Under the pieces are notes generated by a model. The model was given only the letters and a program-made list of their open reading frames with translations, ran no database searches and was not told where the DNA came from. Source: DASUPK01 sp963736685 (GTDB lineage: Bacteria; Actinomycetota; Thermoleophilia; Solirubrobacterales; 70-9). From it: DNA of 64,000 nucleotides. Below are positions 1-10,891 of this stretch, piece by piece. Both the position numbers and the translations under genes were made by a program. The stretch is from positions 124,001-188,000 of the forward strand of contig CAVTPZ010000018.1 of assembly GCA_963736685.1 (NCBI GenBank), written 5' to 3'. Numbering within the stretch: position 1 is the stretch's first letter; each line of letters starts with the position of its first letter.

Positions 1-17
1 CGGGGGATAACAGTGCC

Positions 18-1498
18 ATGGCTGAAGGAGCAGCCTCGGCGACAGCGCCAGGGAGAGAGGACACGATTCGAACCAAGGTTCCGGCCCGCTTGGACCGGCT
101 TCCCTGGTCCCGCTGGCATTGGCTCGTTCTCATCGGGCTCGGGACCGTCTGGATCCTCGATGGCCTCGAGGTCACGATCGTTGGAGCGATCGGGGCTCGG
201 CTGCAGGAGCCCGGCGCGCTCGGCATCACGGCATCGCAGCTGGGCCAGGCGGGAACGGCATACGTCCTGGGTGCCTGTTGCGGGGCGATCTTCTTCGGCT
301 ACCTCACCGACCGCCTCGGACGTCGACGCCTTTTCGTTGTCACGCTTCTCCTCTATCTGCTGGCCACGGTCGGTACGGCCTTCGCGGGCAGCTTCGCCTG
401 GTTCGTGGCCTTCAGATTCCTCACCGGCCTCGGGATCGGCGGCGAGTACGCGGCGATCAACTCCGCGATCGACGAGCTCATTCCCGCCCGCGTGCGCGGC
501 TGGGTCGACCTGGCGGTGAACGGGAGCTTCTGGCTGGGCGCGGCCTTCGGCGCCGCGCTTACGGGAGTCCTCCTCGACACCTCGATCTTCGGCACCGATG
601 TCGGCTGGCGCCTCGGCTTCGGCCTCGGCGCGATCCTCGCGATCGGGATCATGCTCGTCCGCCGATACCTGCCGGAGAGCCCACGCTGGCTGATGGTCCA
701 CGACAGGCCCGAAGAGGCCGAGCAACTCGTCTCCGAAGATCGAGGAGACGGTCAAACGAGACACGGGCCGGAGCGAGCTCCCCGAACCGGACCTCGAGAT
801 CGAGATCCACCCCCGGGAGAGCACGGGGTTCATCGACATCGGCCGCACCCTCTTCAAGAAGTATCCGCGGCGCTTCCTGCTCGGGTTCGCGCTCATGGGA
901 ACTCAGGCCTTTCTCTACAACGCCGTTCTCTTCAACTTCTCTGGCCTGCTCACCGGATTCTTCGGCGTCGGCGACAGCGTCGCGGGCCTCTATCTGATCC
1001 CATTCGGCATCGCCAACTTCCTCGGCGCCCTGCTGCTCGGCCGGCTCTTCGACACCTTCGGCCGGCGGGAGATGATCACGGCCACCTACTTCATCGGGGG
1101 GATCGGAATGCTCGTCAACGGCTATCTCGTCGCGAACACGAGTGCCTCGGTCTGGGTCTTCGTCGGCGTGATCTGCGTGACCTTCTTCTTCGCCTCCGCC
1201 GCGGCCTCGTCGGCGTATCTGACGGTGAGCGAGATCTTCCCGCTGGAGACGCGAGCGATGGCGATCGCGCTCTTCTACGCGATCGCCACGGGAATCGGCG
1301 GCGCGATCGGCCCGCTGTACTACGGCAAGGTCGTCGACGGAGGCAACCCGGATGCGGTCTTCATCGCCTTCGCGATCACGGCGGCGCTGATGATCATCGC
1401 AGTCTGCCGTCGAATGGGTCTTCGGCCTGAAGACCGAGCAGAAGCACCTGGAGGAGATCGCCGAGCCGCTGTCGGCCGAGGCAGTGGAGAGCACATGA
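18..1498 (+). pseudogene. MFS transporter (sugar/metabolite porter-like), two frameshifts
   Basis: Integral membrane secondary transporter of the major facilitator superfamily. The N-terminal half shows about six hydrophobic segments and the MFS loop signature DRLGRRR near residue 95, then R-F-L-T-G-L-G-I-G-G-E-Y, typical of the sugar/aromatic acid porter branch. The reading frame shifts near 735-740 and continues in another frame through the second half (G-R-L-F-D-T-F-G-R-R), then shifts again near 1400 and ends at 1498. Joined, the product is about 490 aa, the normal MFS length. The stop overlaps the next start (ATGA at 1495-1498). The sequence GGATAAC lies just upstream of ATG 18. Substrate unknown. 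Lesions may be sequencing errors. Confidence 0.8.
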
Positions 1499-1797
1499 CG
1501 CCGCGCCGCCCCCGCCGCGCGCCCGACCCCAACGCGCATCCGCGCGCGCAGCGCTACGGCTGGGCGCCGGCCATGGTCACCTCCGAGCTCGGGGAGGATC
1601 GCGACATCGAGAGGGAGGTCGGCGAGATCGTCACCGCCCTCCGCGATCACGGGCCGATGAGTCGGAGAGATCTCCGTCGCGCTGTCGAGTCCCGCTTCTG
1701 GGGCCCCGGACGATTCTCCAACGCACTCTGGCTCGCGCGGCGGCGCGGAATGGTCGGCCACTCCGGTGGCCGCTTCACCGTCGCAGACAGCGACTAG
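1495..1797 (+). CDS. Small basic protein, possible winged-helix domain
   Basis: 100 aa, starting in an ATGA overlap with the transporter, so probably translationally coupled to it. The first 20 residues are Arg/Pro rich. The rest reads as a compact helical unit followed by G-R-F-T-V-A at the end, with a spacing that resembles a winged helix (helices, then G-M-V-G-H-S-G-G-R-F-T-V as a beta wing). I do not recognise a named family. It ends tail-to-tail with the HAD gene, sharing the four bases CTAG. Confidence 0.6.
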   Translation: MTPRRPRRAPDPNAHPRAQRYGWAPAMVTSELGEDRDIEREVGEIVTALRDHGPMSRRDLRRAVESRFWGPGRFSNALWLARRRGMVGHSGGRFTVADSD

Positions 1798-2450
1798 TCG
1801 CGCGCGGTCTGCTTCAAGCTCTTCCGGAGCTCCTCGACCGACGTGTAGACCTCGCGCGCGCCGGCGTCCCGCAGCTCCTGCTCGGAGAAACCGCCGGTGA
1901 GCACCGCCAGCGTCTCGACCCCCGCGCGGGCGGCCGCCTCGACGTCCCATACGGTGTCCCCGATCATCAGCGCGTCGTCGCTCCGGCCGCCGACCTTCTC
2001 GAGCGCCGCATTCACGAGGTCCGGCTTCGGCTTCGTCTGCTCGACGTCGGCGGACGTGGTCCAGGCGTCCACGATCTCTCGGACGTCGAGCAAATCGACG
2101 TAGTGCTCGATCTCCTCCTCCTTGGCCGAGCTCGCCAGCACCACTGTGTTGCCGCGCTCGCCCAGGTCGATGATCAGGTCCCTGGAGCCCTCCATCGCCT
2201 GAACCTCGCCGATCAGGTCGCCATAGAGCTGGGACTCCGCCTCGCGGATGTCATCACCGCAGCGCTCCTCCACCTCGTCGCCGGCCACGGCGGCGACCAG
2301 CTGGTCGCCGCCCATGCCGATGTGTCGGTGGATGCGCCAGATCTGCTCGGTGACGTCGAAGCGGCGGAAGGCCCGGAACCAGGCGATCGCATGGTGGTAG
2401 TTGGTGTCGACGAGCGTGCCATCGACATCGAGGATCGCGGTGGTCGGCAT
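1794..2450 (-). CDS. HAD-superfamily phosphatase, phosphoglycolate phosphatase-like
   Basis: 218 aa soluble hydrolase. Motif I is L-D-V-D-G-T-L at residues 7-13, with nucleophile D8 and acid/base D10. Motif II is S-S-A near residue 106, a Lys lies in T-K-P-K-P-D, and motif IV is M-I-G-D-T-V-W-D. A helical cap lies between motifs I and II (residues 15-90). This is the layout of Gph/beta-phosphoglucomutase-type HAD subfamily I enzymes, which hydrolyse small phosphate esters. Substrate cannot be assigned. The gene is monocistronic and convergent with the small gene at 1495. Confidence 0.85.
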   Translation of the reverse strand: MPTTAILDVDGTLVDTNYHHAIAWFRAFRRFDVTEQIWRIHRHIGMGGDQLVAAVAGDEVEERCGDDIREAESQLYGDLIGEVQAMEGSRDLIIDLGERGNTVVLASSAKEEEIEHYVDLLDVREIVDAWTTSADVEQTKPKPDLVNAALEKVGGRSDDALMIGDTVWDVEAAARAGVETLAVLTGGFSEQELRDAGAREVYTSVEELRKSLKQTARD

Positions 2451-2520
2451 TCCGGTGGGTTACCCGGACCGTTCGGGTGCGAACCCGTTTACGACTGCCG
2501 GAGTTGGGAATGAGTGGGTC

Positions 2521-2658
2521 ATGCAGCTATCTCTTCTACTGATCGTGATCGGGATCATCCTCGCCGTGCTGGTCAACTACGCGCTCGGCATTGTGTGCAT
2601 CCTGATCGGCCTGGTCCTGTTGATCTGGCCGCGGCTGAGCACGTCGCGCTCGCTGTAA
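2521..2658 (+). CDS. Small hydrophobic membrane protein
   Basis: 45 aa, nearly all hydrophobic, with two short membrane segments (residues 3-17 and 20-36) and a short basic tail. It lies between the HAD start and the phosphoesterase. Single-protein membrane peptides of this type are common in actinobacteria, but no function is known to me. Upstream, 2465-2510 holds overlapping inverted repeats built on ACCCG/CGGGT. Confidence 0.5.
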   Translation: MQLSLLLIVIGIILAVLVNYALGIVCILIGLVLLIWPRLSTSRSL

Positions 2659-2685
2659 GGCGATCCCGCGATATGTTCGCGAGCA

Positions 2686-3288
2686 GTGAAGCTGCTCGCC
2701 TTCAGCGACCTCCATCGCGACCTCGACCAGGCGGGGCGATTGGTCGAGCGCTCGTCAGACGCCGATGTCGTGATCGCCGCCGGAGACTTCGCGTCGGTGC
2801 ACGAGGGCCTCGAGGAGATGATCGACGCTCTGAAGCCGATCGCCGTTCCGACCGTGCTGGTGCCCGGCAACAACGAGACGGCCGACGCGCTGCGTGCCGC
2901 CTGCGATGGCTGGGACACGGCGACGGTTCTGCACGGAGAGGGCACCGAGGTCGAGGGGACCCAGTTCTTCGGCCTCGGCGCCGGCATCCCGGTCACCCCG
3001 TGGGACTGGAGCTTCGACCTCGACGAGGACGAGGCCGCTGAGATGCTAGGCGGCTGCCCCGAGGGCGCGATCCTGGTCGTTCACTCTCCGCCCAAGGGTC
3101 ATTGCGACGAATCGAGCGCCGGAGACCACCTCGGGAGCCAGGCGATTCTGGAGGCGATCGAGGCGAAGCGCCCGCCGCTCGCCGTCTGTGGCCACATCCA
3201 CGAGTCGTGGGGCGCCGAGAGCGAGATCGGGCCCACCCGCGTGATCAACCTCGGCCCGAGCGGGACCTCAATAGAGTTGGACTCGTGA
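2686..3288 (+). CDS. Calcineurin-like metallophosphoesterase
   Basis: 200 aa. The five metal-binding blocks are visible in order: F-S-D-L-H (D8, H10), A-G-D-F, G-N-N-E replacing the usual GNHE, V-H-S-P-P and G-H-I-H. This is the YfcE/MJ0936-like phosphodiesterase fold, a dinuclear metal enzyme. The GTG start is chosen because the first beta strand begins at once and TATGTT lies at 2672-2677, eight bases upstream, suggesting a leaderless transcript. The stop overlaps the next start (GTGA at 3285-3288). Confidence 0.85.
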   Translation: MKLLAFSDLHRDLDQAGRLVERSSDADVVIAAGDFASVHEGLEEMIDALKPIAVPTVLVPGNNETADALRAACDGWDTATVLHGEGTEVEGTQFFGLGAGIPVTPWDWSFDLDEDEAAEMLGGCPEGAILVVHSPPKGHCDESSAGDHLGSQAILEAIEAKRPPLAVCGHIHESWGAESEIGPTRVINLGPSGTSIELDS

Positions 3289-3971
3289 ACGACACCGAAC
3301 AGCCAGTGCGCGGCCGCGACGAGTGGCGCGTCGAGGTGGCTCTCGACGAGGAGCACAACGGCGCGTCGCTGAGCGACGCTCTCAACCACCTGCAGCTCGA
3401 CAACGAGGCGCGGAAGCTGCTCGGCGGCAGCGTGGTCGTGACGCGCGACGGCCGGTTCGTCTTTCTCTACGCCTGGCACGAGCAGTCGGCCCAGGAGGCC
3501 GAGCACGTCGTCAAGAACCTGATGCAGGACGAGCAGCTGATCGGCCAGGTCAGGCTGATGCGCTGGCACCCCATCGCCGAGGAGTGGAAGGACGCCTCCG
3601 AGCCGCTGCCAGACGACGAGGCCGCGCGGGCAGAGGAGATGCGGGAGGCCGAGCTGGAGGGTTCCACGGAGGCCGAGCGCTACGGCGAGTTTCCATGGGA
3701 AGTGGTCATCGACCTTCCTCACATCCGTGACGGCCAGGCGCTCGCGAAGAAGCTGCGCGACGAGGGCCTGCCGGTGAAGCGGCATTTCCGCTCGCTGCTG
3801 GTCGGTGCTCCCTCGGAGGACAAGGCCGTCGAGCTCGGCGAGCGCCTCGAGGGTGAGGCGCCGGAGGGGGCCCGCATCGGCGTCCGCGGTAACCCAGACG
3901 ACATGCCCCTCCCCGCCTTCGTGAACCTGAGCGCGCTCAAGCCCGGCTTCCTGCGAGATCTCGGGCTCTAG
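3285..3971 (+). CDS. Conserved hypothetical acidic protein
   Basis: 228 aa, GTG start overlapping the phosphoesterase stop, so the two are probably co-translated. Acidic, no signal peptide or membrane segment. The sequence appears to hold two similar alpha/beta halves (about residues 10-85 and 125-200), each with a W-x-V-x-[IV]-x-L opening strand and a helix ending in K-x-L-x-x-[ED]-G-L. That pattern suits a ferredoxin-like repeat such as those in small regulatory proteins. No family name is supported. Confidence 0.7.
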   Translation: MNDTEQPVRGRDEWRVEVALDEEHNGASLSDALNHLQLDNEARKLLGGSVVVTRDGRFVFLYAWHEQSAQEAEHVVKNLMQDEQLIGQVRLMRWHPIAEEWKDASEPLPDDEAARAEEMREAELEGSTEAERYGEFPWEVVIDLPHIRDGQALAKKLRDEGLPVKRHFRSLLVGAPSEDKAVELGERLEGEAPEGARIGVRGNPDDMPLPAFVNLSALKPGFLRDLGL

Positions 3972-3975
3972 ATCC

Positions 3976-4614
3976 TTGTCGCGGACGTTCGACCGCGACT
4001 CGGCCGAGTTCGGGCGCGTCCTCGCCTTCAGCGATGGGCTCTTCGCGATCGCCATGACCTTGCTCATCGTCGCGGTCGGGGTGCCGCACCTCAGCGACGA
4101 GGGCAGCGTCCACGAGCTGGCCGACTCCCTCAACGACCTGCTTCCCGCCTTCACCAGCTTCTTCATCAGCTTCGCGGTGATCGGGCGCTACTGGCTCGCC
4201 CATCACCAGTTCATCTCGCTTCTGCGGGCGATGAACCGGTCGTTCGTCACCCTCAACCTCGTCTATCTCGCCTTCATCGCCTTCCTGCCCTTCCCCACCG
4301 CCCTGCTCGGCGAGCTCTTCTCAAACCCGCTCTCGGTTGTGATCTACGCGATCAACGTCGGGATCGTCAGCGGCATGGAGGTGGTGCTCTTCCGGAACGC
4401 TTACCGGAACGACCTCCTGGAGCGCATGCCGACGCCCGAGGTCTATCGCTTCGGCGTGATCGCCTCGCTGTCCCCCGTGTTCTTCTTCGTGATCTCGATC
4501 CCGATCGCGTTCGTCTCGACCACCCTGGCCGTCGCCGTCTGGTTCCTCACCGTGCCACTGGGCACTGTGCTCGAGCGGCGCGCGCCCGAAGGGGCCGAGT
4601 CACTGATGGGTTAG
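3976..4614 (+). CDS. TMEM175-like potassium channel family protein (DUF1211)
   Basis: 212 aa with a TTG start. Residues 18-21 are F-S-D-G, the hallmark of the first helix in bacterial TMEM175 channels, preceded by R14. Five to six membrane segments follow, with W-L-A-H-H-Q-F in the third. Bacterial members form tetrameric K+-permeable channels with one six-helix unit per subunit, which matches the length. It lies four bases after the previous gene and ends tail-to-tail with the GGDEF gene, overlapping by four bases. Confidence 0.85.
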   Translation: MSRTFDRDSAEFGRVLAFSDGLFAIAMTLLIVAVGVPHLSDEGSVHELADSLNDLLPAFTSFFISFAVIGRYWLAHHQFISLLRAMNRSFVTLNLVYLAFIAFLPFPTALLGELFSNPLSVVIYAINVGIVSGMEVVLFRNAYRNDLLERMPTPEVYRFGVIASLSPVFFFVISIPIAFVSTTLAVAVWFLTVPLGTVLERRAPEGAESLMG

Positions 4615-6152
4615 GACGGGATGATCCGGTCGCGGCCGGCATCCTTGGCTGCGTAGAGGGCCGTGTCCGCCCGCGCCGTCAGGGACTCGGTGCTCTCCGC
4701 CCCGTCCCAGCGGCAGACTCCGGCGGAGCAGGTCTGCCCCTCGGGCAGGCACCCACGCAGGCGCTCCAGCATCTGCTGGGCATGGTCGAGGTCCGTGCCG
4801 GGCAGGGCGACAGCGAATTCCTCGCCGCCGTAGCGGGCGAGGATGTCGCCCGCCCGAAGCGTCTGGGACCAGGCGCCGGCGATCTGCTTCAGGAAGCGAT
4901 CGCCGGCCTGGTGGCCGTGAGTGTCGTTGTAGACCTTGAACTTGTCGAGATCGAGGATCGCGACGCAGAGCGCCGCGCCGTCTCGATCCGCGCGGGAGAA
5001 CTCGCGGGTGAGCTCCTCGTCCCAGGCCCTGCGGTTGAGCAGGCCGGTGAGGTCGTCGGTCCTGGCGGCGACTTCGAGACGCCCGAGGAGCTCGCCGCGC
5101 TCGATCGCGATCGCCGCCTCGAGGGCGAGCAGCCTCACGGCCCGGCGCGTCTCTCCCGCCAGCGCCTCCAGCGGCTCGCGCCAGTAGACCGCGAGGACGC
5201 CGACAGCGGTGCTCTGCTCGCGGAGGACCGGCTGCCAGAGCGCCGCTCCGGCCTCGAAGCCGGGCGAAAGCTCCTGGGCGGGCCTTCCCCCGCGCAACAT
5301 CGCGAACCGGTCGGTGGCCGAGGTGAATGCCTGGATCGCCCCGGAGCTCGGGGTGACGAACGGGATCGAGGCGCCATCGGCGTCAGCACCGGCGACGGCT
5401 GTCGCCTGTAGAGCGTCCCCGGCGTGGTTCGGGCGCCAGAGGACGGCGGCCGATGCATGTGCGGTCCGGACCGCCGCCGAGCAGATCGCCCAGCCGACTG
5501 CCCGCGGGTCGCTCTGCGTGGCGAGCTGCCTCGCAACCTCGCCGACGGCCTCGAGGTTGGCGGCCCGGCGAGCCGACGCCTCGGTCTCGCTCCGAAGCCG
5601 CCCGGCGAGCAGGTCGACGAGCAGGCCCGCAACCAGGATGCTGCCGATCGTCACCACCCAGCGGGCGACCGGCGTCGGCCCCTCGAGCTCGGTGAGCACC
5701 CAGCCGTACGCGGCACCGACGGCAGCCATCTGGATGAGTCCCCAGCGCAGGCCGAAGAAGAAGAATGCGTAGACCCCGATCCAGAGGTACCAGATCGTGT
5801 AGTACCCGCTGGGATCGTGGCCGTAGTAGACGGCGCGGGTGACGACGGCGACTCCGGCCAGCAGCAGGACCGGCAGCGCCCACCGCGGCACCCGGGCGCG
5901 CAGCAGAAGCAGCACGATGCCCGCGACGAAGGCGATGCCCACGTTGCTCCACAGGGCCGGCGAGTCGTACTCGCTCGGGTGCGGGAGGAGGAGCGAGAGG
6001 GCGCCGATGGTCGCCCCGGCGAGGAACAACGCGCCGAGTACGGTGGCCATCGTGCGCAACTGATGAAACTCATGGCCGGCGACCCCTGTGTTGACCGCCC
6101 CTCCGCCGGTATTCACCATCCGACTATCGACCATCCCACCGACCTCGAACAT
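4611..6152 (-). CDS. Membrane-bound GAF-GGDEF diguanylate cyclase
   Basis: 513 aa. About six membrane helices (residues 35-175) are followed by a GAF-like sensor domain (about 200-345) and a GGDEF domain (about 355-513). The catalytic loop is G-G-E-E-F, an active variant, and D-L-T-G-L-L-N-R-R opens the domain. It should make cyclic di-GMP in response to a signal sensed in the membrane or GAF part. ATG 6152 is preferred because GGGAGA lies eight bases upstream; a longer open frame upstream antisense to the VOC gene has no coding character. Divergent from the VOC gene with 39 bp between starts. Confidence 0.85.
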   Translation of the reverse strand: MFEVGGMVDSRMVNTGGGAVNTGVAGHEFHQLRTMATVLGALFLAGATIGALSLLLPHPSEYDSPALWSNVGIAFVAGIVLLLLRARVPRWALPVLLLAGVAVVTRAVYYGHDPSGYYTIWYLWIGVYAFFFFGLRWGLIQMAAVGAAYGWVLTELEGPTPVARWVVTIGSILVAGLLVDLLAGRLRSETEASARRAANLEAVGEVARQLATQSDPRAVGWAICSAAVRTAHASAAVLWRPNHAGDALQATAVAGADADGASIPFVTPSSGAIQAFTSATDRFAMLRGGRPAQELSPGFEAGAALWQPVLREQSTAVGVLAVYWREPLEALAGETRRAVRLLALEAAIAIERGELLGRLEVAARTDDLTGLLNRRAWDEELTREFSRADRDGAALCVAILDLDKFKVYNDTHGHQAGDRFLKQIAGAWSQTLRAGDILARYGGEEFAVALPGTDLDHAQQMLERLRGCLPEGQTCSAGVCRWDGAESTESLTARADTALYAAKDAGRDRIIPS

Positions 6153-6191
6153 CCGTAATTTCTCCCGAATCGGCACGTCTACCCTGAACTC

Positions 6192-7064
6192 ATGAACGAG
6201 AACGTGTCGATCGATCCCGGCACGTCGCTCGGCCCCGTGCGCCTCACGGTCGCCGACCCCGAGGGCATGCGCGATTTCTACCGGGACGCGATCGGCCTCT
6301 CGGTGCTTCAGCCCGAGGACGGGCTCGTCCGACTCGGGACGGACGGCGACTCGGACGAGCCGATCGTCGAGCTGGCCGGCGATCCGGACGCACCGCCCCG
6401 GCCTCGCGGCACCAGCGGCCTCTTTCACCTCGCCATCCTCGTGCCTGACCGTGCCGATCTGGCTCGCGCGCTCCAGCGGGTGGCCGAGGCGGGCTGGCGC
6501 CTCTCCGGGGCCTCCGACCACCTGGTCAGCGAGGCGCTCTATCTGAGCGATCCGGAGGGCAACGGCATCGAGCTCTATCGGGACCGTCCCCGCGAGGAGT
6601 GGCCCATCCGCGATGGCGTCCTGCAGATGGACACGCTCCCGCTGGATCTCGACGGCGTGCTCGGCGAGCTGCGCCGCGAGGACGCGGAGGCCGGCATGCC
6701 CGACGGGACGCGCATCGGGCACGTCCACCTGAACGTCGGCGATCTGGCTGCGGCCGAGGCCTTCTATTCCGGAGCCCTCGGCTTCGACGTCATGGTCCGC
6801 GGCTACCCCGGCGCCCTCTTCGTCTCGGCCGGCGGCTATCACCACCACCTCGGTCTGAACACATGGGCTGGCGAGGGAGCGCCCGCGGCGCCGGAGGGGA
6901 CCCGCGGCCTTCGTCAGTTCGAGATCGTCCTCCCGAGGGGCGAAGCGCTCGCCGCTGAGGTGGACCGTCTGCGGGAGGCCGGATTCGAAGCGGCAGAGGA
7001 TGAGGGCGGGGTGCAGGTCACGGACCCTTCGGGGAACCGGGTCGTGCTGCGCGCCTCAGGCTGA
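6192..7064 (+). CDS. Two-domain VOC protein, CatE-like extradiol dioxygenase family
   Basis: 290 aa made of two vicinal-oxygen-chelate modules (residues 13-130 and 170-290). Metal ligands are probably H-L-A-I (about 79) and E-L-Y in the first half, and H-V-H-L (about 178), H-H-H-L-G-L-N (about 218-224) and Q-F-E-I in the second. This architecture is that of CatE-type catechol-2,3-dioxygenases, although many members are uncharacterised. TACCCT at 6180-6185, six bases before the ATG, suggests leaderless transcription. The 3' end overlaps the convergent VOC gene by nine bases. Confidence 0.8.
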   Translation: MNENVSIDPGTSLGPVRLTVADPEGMRDFYRDAIGLSVLQPEDGLVRLGTDGDSDEPIVELAGDPDAPPRPRGTSGLFHLAILVPDRADLARALQRVAEAGWRLSGASDHLVSEALYLSDPEGNGIELYRDRPREEWPIRDGVLQMDTLPLDLDGVLGELRREDAEAGMPDGTRIGHVHLNVGDLAAAEAFYSGALGFDVMVRGYPGALFVSAGGYHHHLGLNTWAGEGAPAAPEGTRGLRQFEIVLPRGEALAAEVDRLREAGFEAAEDEGGVQVTDPSGNRVVLRASG

Positions 7065-7472
7065 GGACGTCGCGGTGCTCTGCCCGACTTCGATCAGATG
7101 GCCATCGGGGTCTCGCATGTAGCAGCGGATCTCGGTCTGGCGCTGCTGCGGCGGGGTGAGGAACTCGGCCCCCTTGGAGCTCCAGTCCTCGTAGGTGGCC
7201 TGAATGTCGGCGACCCGGATGTTGAGAAAGGCACTGACGCGGTTGGGGTCGCCGGGCACGTCGAGGACCACCTCCGGCTTGTCCTCGGTCGGCCCACCGC
7301 CGACGTTGATGATCACCCAGGAGTTGGCGAGCTGGACGATCGTCGGCTCGCCCTCCATCACCACCTCGCCGCCCAGCACGCCCGCGTAGAAGGCCGCCGA
7401 ACGGGACACGTCGACGCTGACGATGAAGTGCGTCAGCGCTATTCCCTCGGCTGGATCGGGCATCTCGGCCAT
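7056..7472 (-). CDS. Single-domain VOC (glyoxalase-like) protein
   Basis: 138 aa, one paired beta-alpha-beta-beta-beta module. It opens with L-T-H-F-I-V-S-V-D-V and closes with R-D-P-D-G-H-L-I-E-V, the typical final strand of the glyoxalase/bleomycin-resistance fold. The His in T-H-F and the Glu in L-I-E are likely metal ligands. ATG 7472 is chosen over an upstream GTG because TAGGGT lies at 7480-7485, seven bases away, the spacing seen at other leaderless starts in this window. Substrate unknown. Confidence 0.8.
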   Translation of the reverse strand: MAEMPDPAEGIALTHFIVSVDVSRSAAFYAGVLGGEVVMEGEPTIVQLANSWVIINVGGGPTEDKPEVVLDVPGDPNRVSAFLNIRVADIQATYEDWSSKGAEFLTPPQQRQTEIRCYMRDPDGHLIEVGQSTATSSA

Positions 7473-7509
7473 GCAGGCCACCCTAGCGCGGCCATACCTC
7501 CTGTCGAAC

Positions 7510-7533
7510 CGCGTATTGCGATTTTTATACGCG
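7510..7533. promoter_or_regulatory. Inverted repeat upstream of glutamine synthetase III
   Basis: Arms CGCGTAT (7510-7516) and ATACGCG (7527-7533) with a ten-base AT-rich loop. It lies between the divergent VOC and glnN genes, about 110 bases before the glnN start. It could be a regulator operator. No regulator can be named. Confidence 0.35.
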
Positions 7534-7596
7534 CGGACAATGCCGCGACCGGGCGCGCGCCTCTAATCTCCGACTCGTTCCGTGTGACCAAACTTC

Positions 7597-7616
7597 GGCG
7601 CGCCCGCAGGCGCGCC
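7597..7616 (+). promoter_or_regulatory. Leader hairpin before glnN
   Basis: A perfect eight-base stem, GGCGCGCC, with loop CGCA, followed within ten bases by the AGGAGG ribosome binding site and then ATG 7643. If transcribed, it would stand just upstream of the ribosome binding site and could affect initiation. Confidence 0.35.
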
Positions 7617-7642
7617 ATGCCTGCGAGGAGGCTGCCCCGAAG

Positions 7643-9787
<2,145 letters not shown>

Positions 9788-9852
9788 CGGCCACCAGGCC
9801 GCAGCACTTCGAAGCGCCTAGATCAAATGTCCAGTCGGCTTGTTTGACTAAG

Positions 9853-9883
9853 TAATCAGTAGCCGCCTGGCCGATTAATCAGT
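9853..9883. repeat. Direct repeat TAATCAGT x2 upstream of GGDEF gene
   Basis: TAATCAGT occurs at 9853-9860 and 9876-9883, a 23-base period, just before ATG 9886. Two turns of the helix apart, this could be a tandem activator site, and the second copy also overlaps any leaderless start region. Confidence 0.3.
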
Positions 9884-9885
9884 GC

Positions 9886-10881
9886 ATGGATGCACAGGCG
9901 GATCGCCTCCGGGCGATCATCAAGACACAGAGCGAGATCGCGGCGGCGGACCTGGATTCCGGCGAGGTCATGCAGCTGGTGGCCCGGCGAGCCCAGGAGC
10001 TCACGGGCGCGAGCGCCGGCGTGATCGAGGTTCCGGACCGGGACGAGATGGTCTACACGGTCACCACCGGCGACGCCACGCCGTATCTCGGCATCAGGCT
10101 CGATCGCGACAGCAGCCTCTCCGGCCTGGCCCTGGATCTGGACCAGGTCCTCCACTGCAACGACACCGAGGTCGACCCGCGGATGGACCGCGCGGCCTCC
10201 CGCAGGGTGAACGCCCGCTCGATGATCGCCGTGCCCCTGCGGCACGGTGGCGAAGCCGTCGGCGTGCTCAAGGTCTACTCCTCCACCCCGGGCGCCTTCG
10301 GACCCGAGGAGGTCGAGACGCTGCAGCTGCTCACCGAGTCGATCTCGGCGCAGATGGCGCATGCCTCCCTCTTCGAGCTCAAGGAGAAGGAGAGCAGGAC
10401 GGACGCGCTCACCGGCCTGCTCAACCGCCGAGCCTATGAAGAGCGGCTGGCGATCGAGGCGGCGAGGAGCGCCCGCTACGGCCACCCGCTGGGGCTCGGG
10501 CTCTTCGACCTTGACGGCTTCAAGAGCGTCAACGACCGCCTCGGCCATCCCGCCGGCGACCTGGTCCTCAAGGGAGTCGCCGAAGCGATCGACGGGTCCC
10601 GGCTGACGGACGATGCGTTCCGGATCGGCGGCGATGAGTTCGCGCTGCTCATGCCGGAGACCAAGCTCGAGGGCGCCAAGATCGCTGCGAAGAGGGTGCT
10701 CGACGCGATCCAGGCGGCGGAGCTCAGCGACGGAACGGTCACCGCCTGTTTCGGGGTCGCATCCCTGATCAGCGGCGACGCGCTCACCCTTCACGATGCG
10801 GCCGATCGCGCGCTGCTCGCCGCGAAGCGCCGCTCGCCGTTCCGAACCCGGACCCGTGCCCAGGTTCGCTCGCTGAACTAG
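9886..10881 (+). CDS. Cytosolic GAF-GGDEF diguanylate cyclase
   Basis: 331 aa without membrane segments. Residues 15-155 form a GAF domain, with M-I-A-V-P-L-R-H-G-G near 110-119. The GGDEF domain follows (165-325) with D-A-L-T-G-L-L-N-R-R and an intact G-G-D-E-F, so it should synthesise cyclic di-GMP. A second cyclase, membrane-bound, lies 3.7 kb away, but their GAF sequences differ. I see no I-site R-x-x-D immediately before the GGDEF loop. Confidence 0.88.
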   Translation: MDAQADRLRAIIKTQSEIAAADLDSGEVMQLVARRAQELTGASAGVIEVPDRDEMVYTVTTGDATPYLGIRLDRDSSLSGLALDLDQVLHCNDTEVDPRMDRAASRRVNARSMIAVPLRHGGEAVGVLKVYSSTPGAFGPEEVETLQLLTESISAQMAHASLFELKEKESRTDALTGLLNRRAYEERLAIEAARSARYGHPLGLGLFDLDGFKSVNDRLGHPAGDLVLKGVAEAIDGSRLTDDAFRIGGDEFALLMPETKLEGAKIAAKRVLDAIQAAELSDGTVTACFGVASLISGDALTLHDAADRALLAAKRRSPFRTRTRAQVRSLN

Positions 10882-10891
10882 GCTCGGCTCG

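Noticed and set aside
649..1950. 433-codon minus-strand frame
   Set aside because: Covers the transporter and HAD genes from the other strand and has the Arg/Glu/Asp-rich composition of an antisense frame.
4611..6848. 745-codon version of the membrane GGDEF protein
   Set aside because: The extra 230 residues are antisense to the VOC gene and lack coding character; ATG 6152 has a good Shine-Dalgarno and leads straight into the membrane part.
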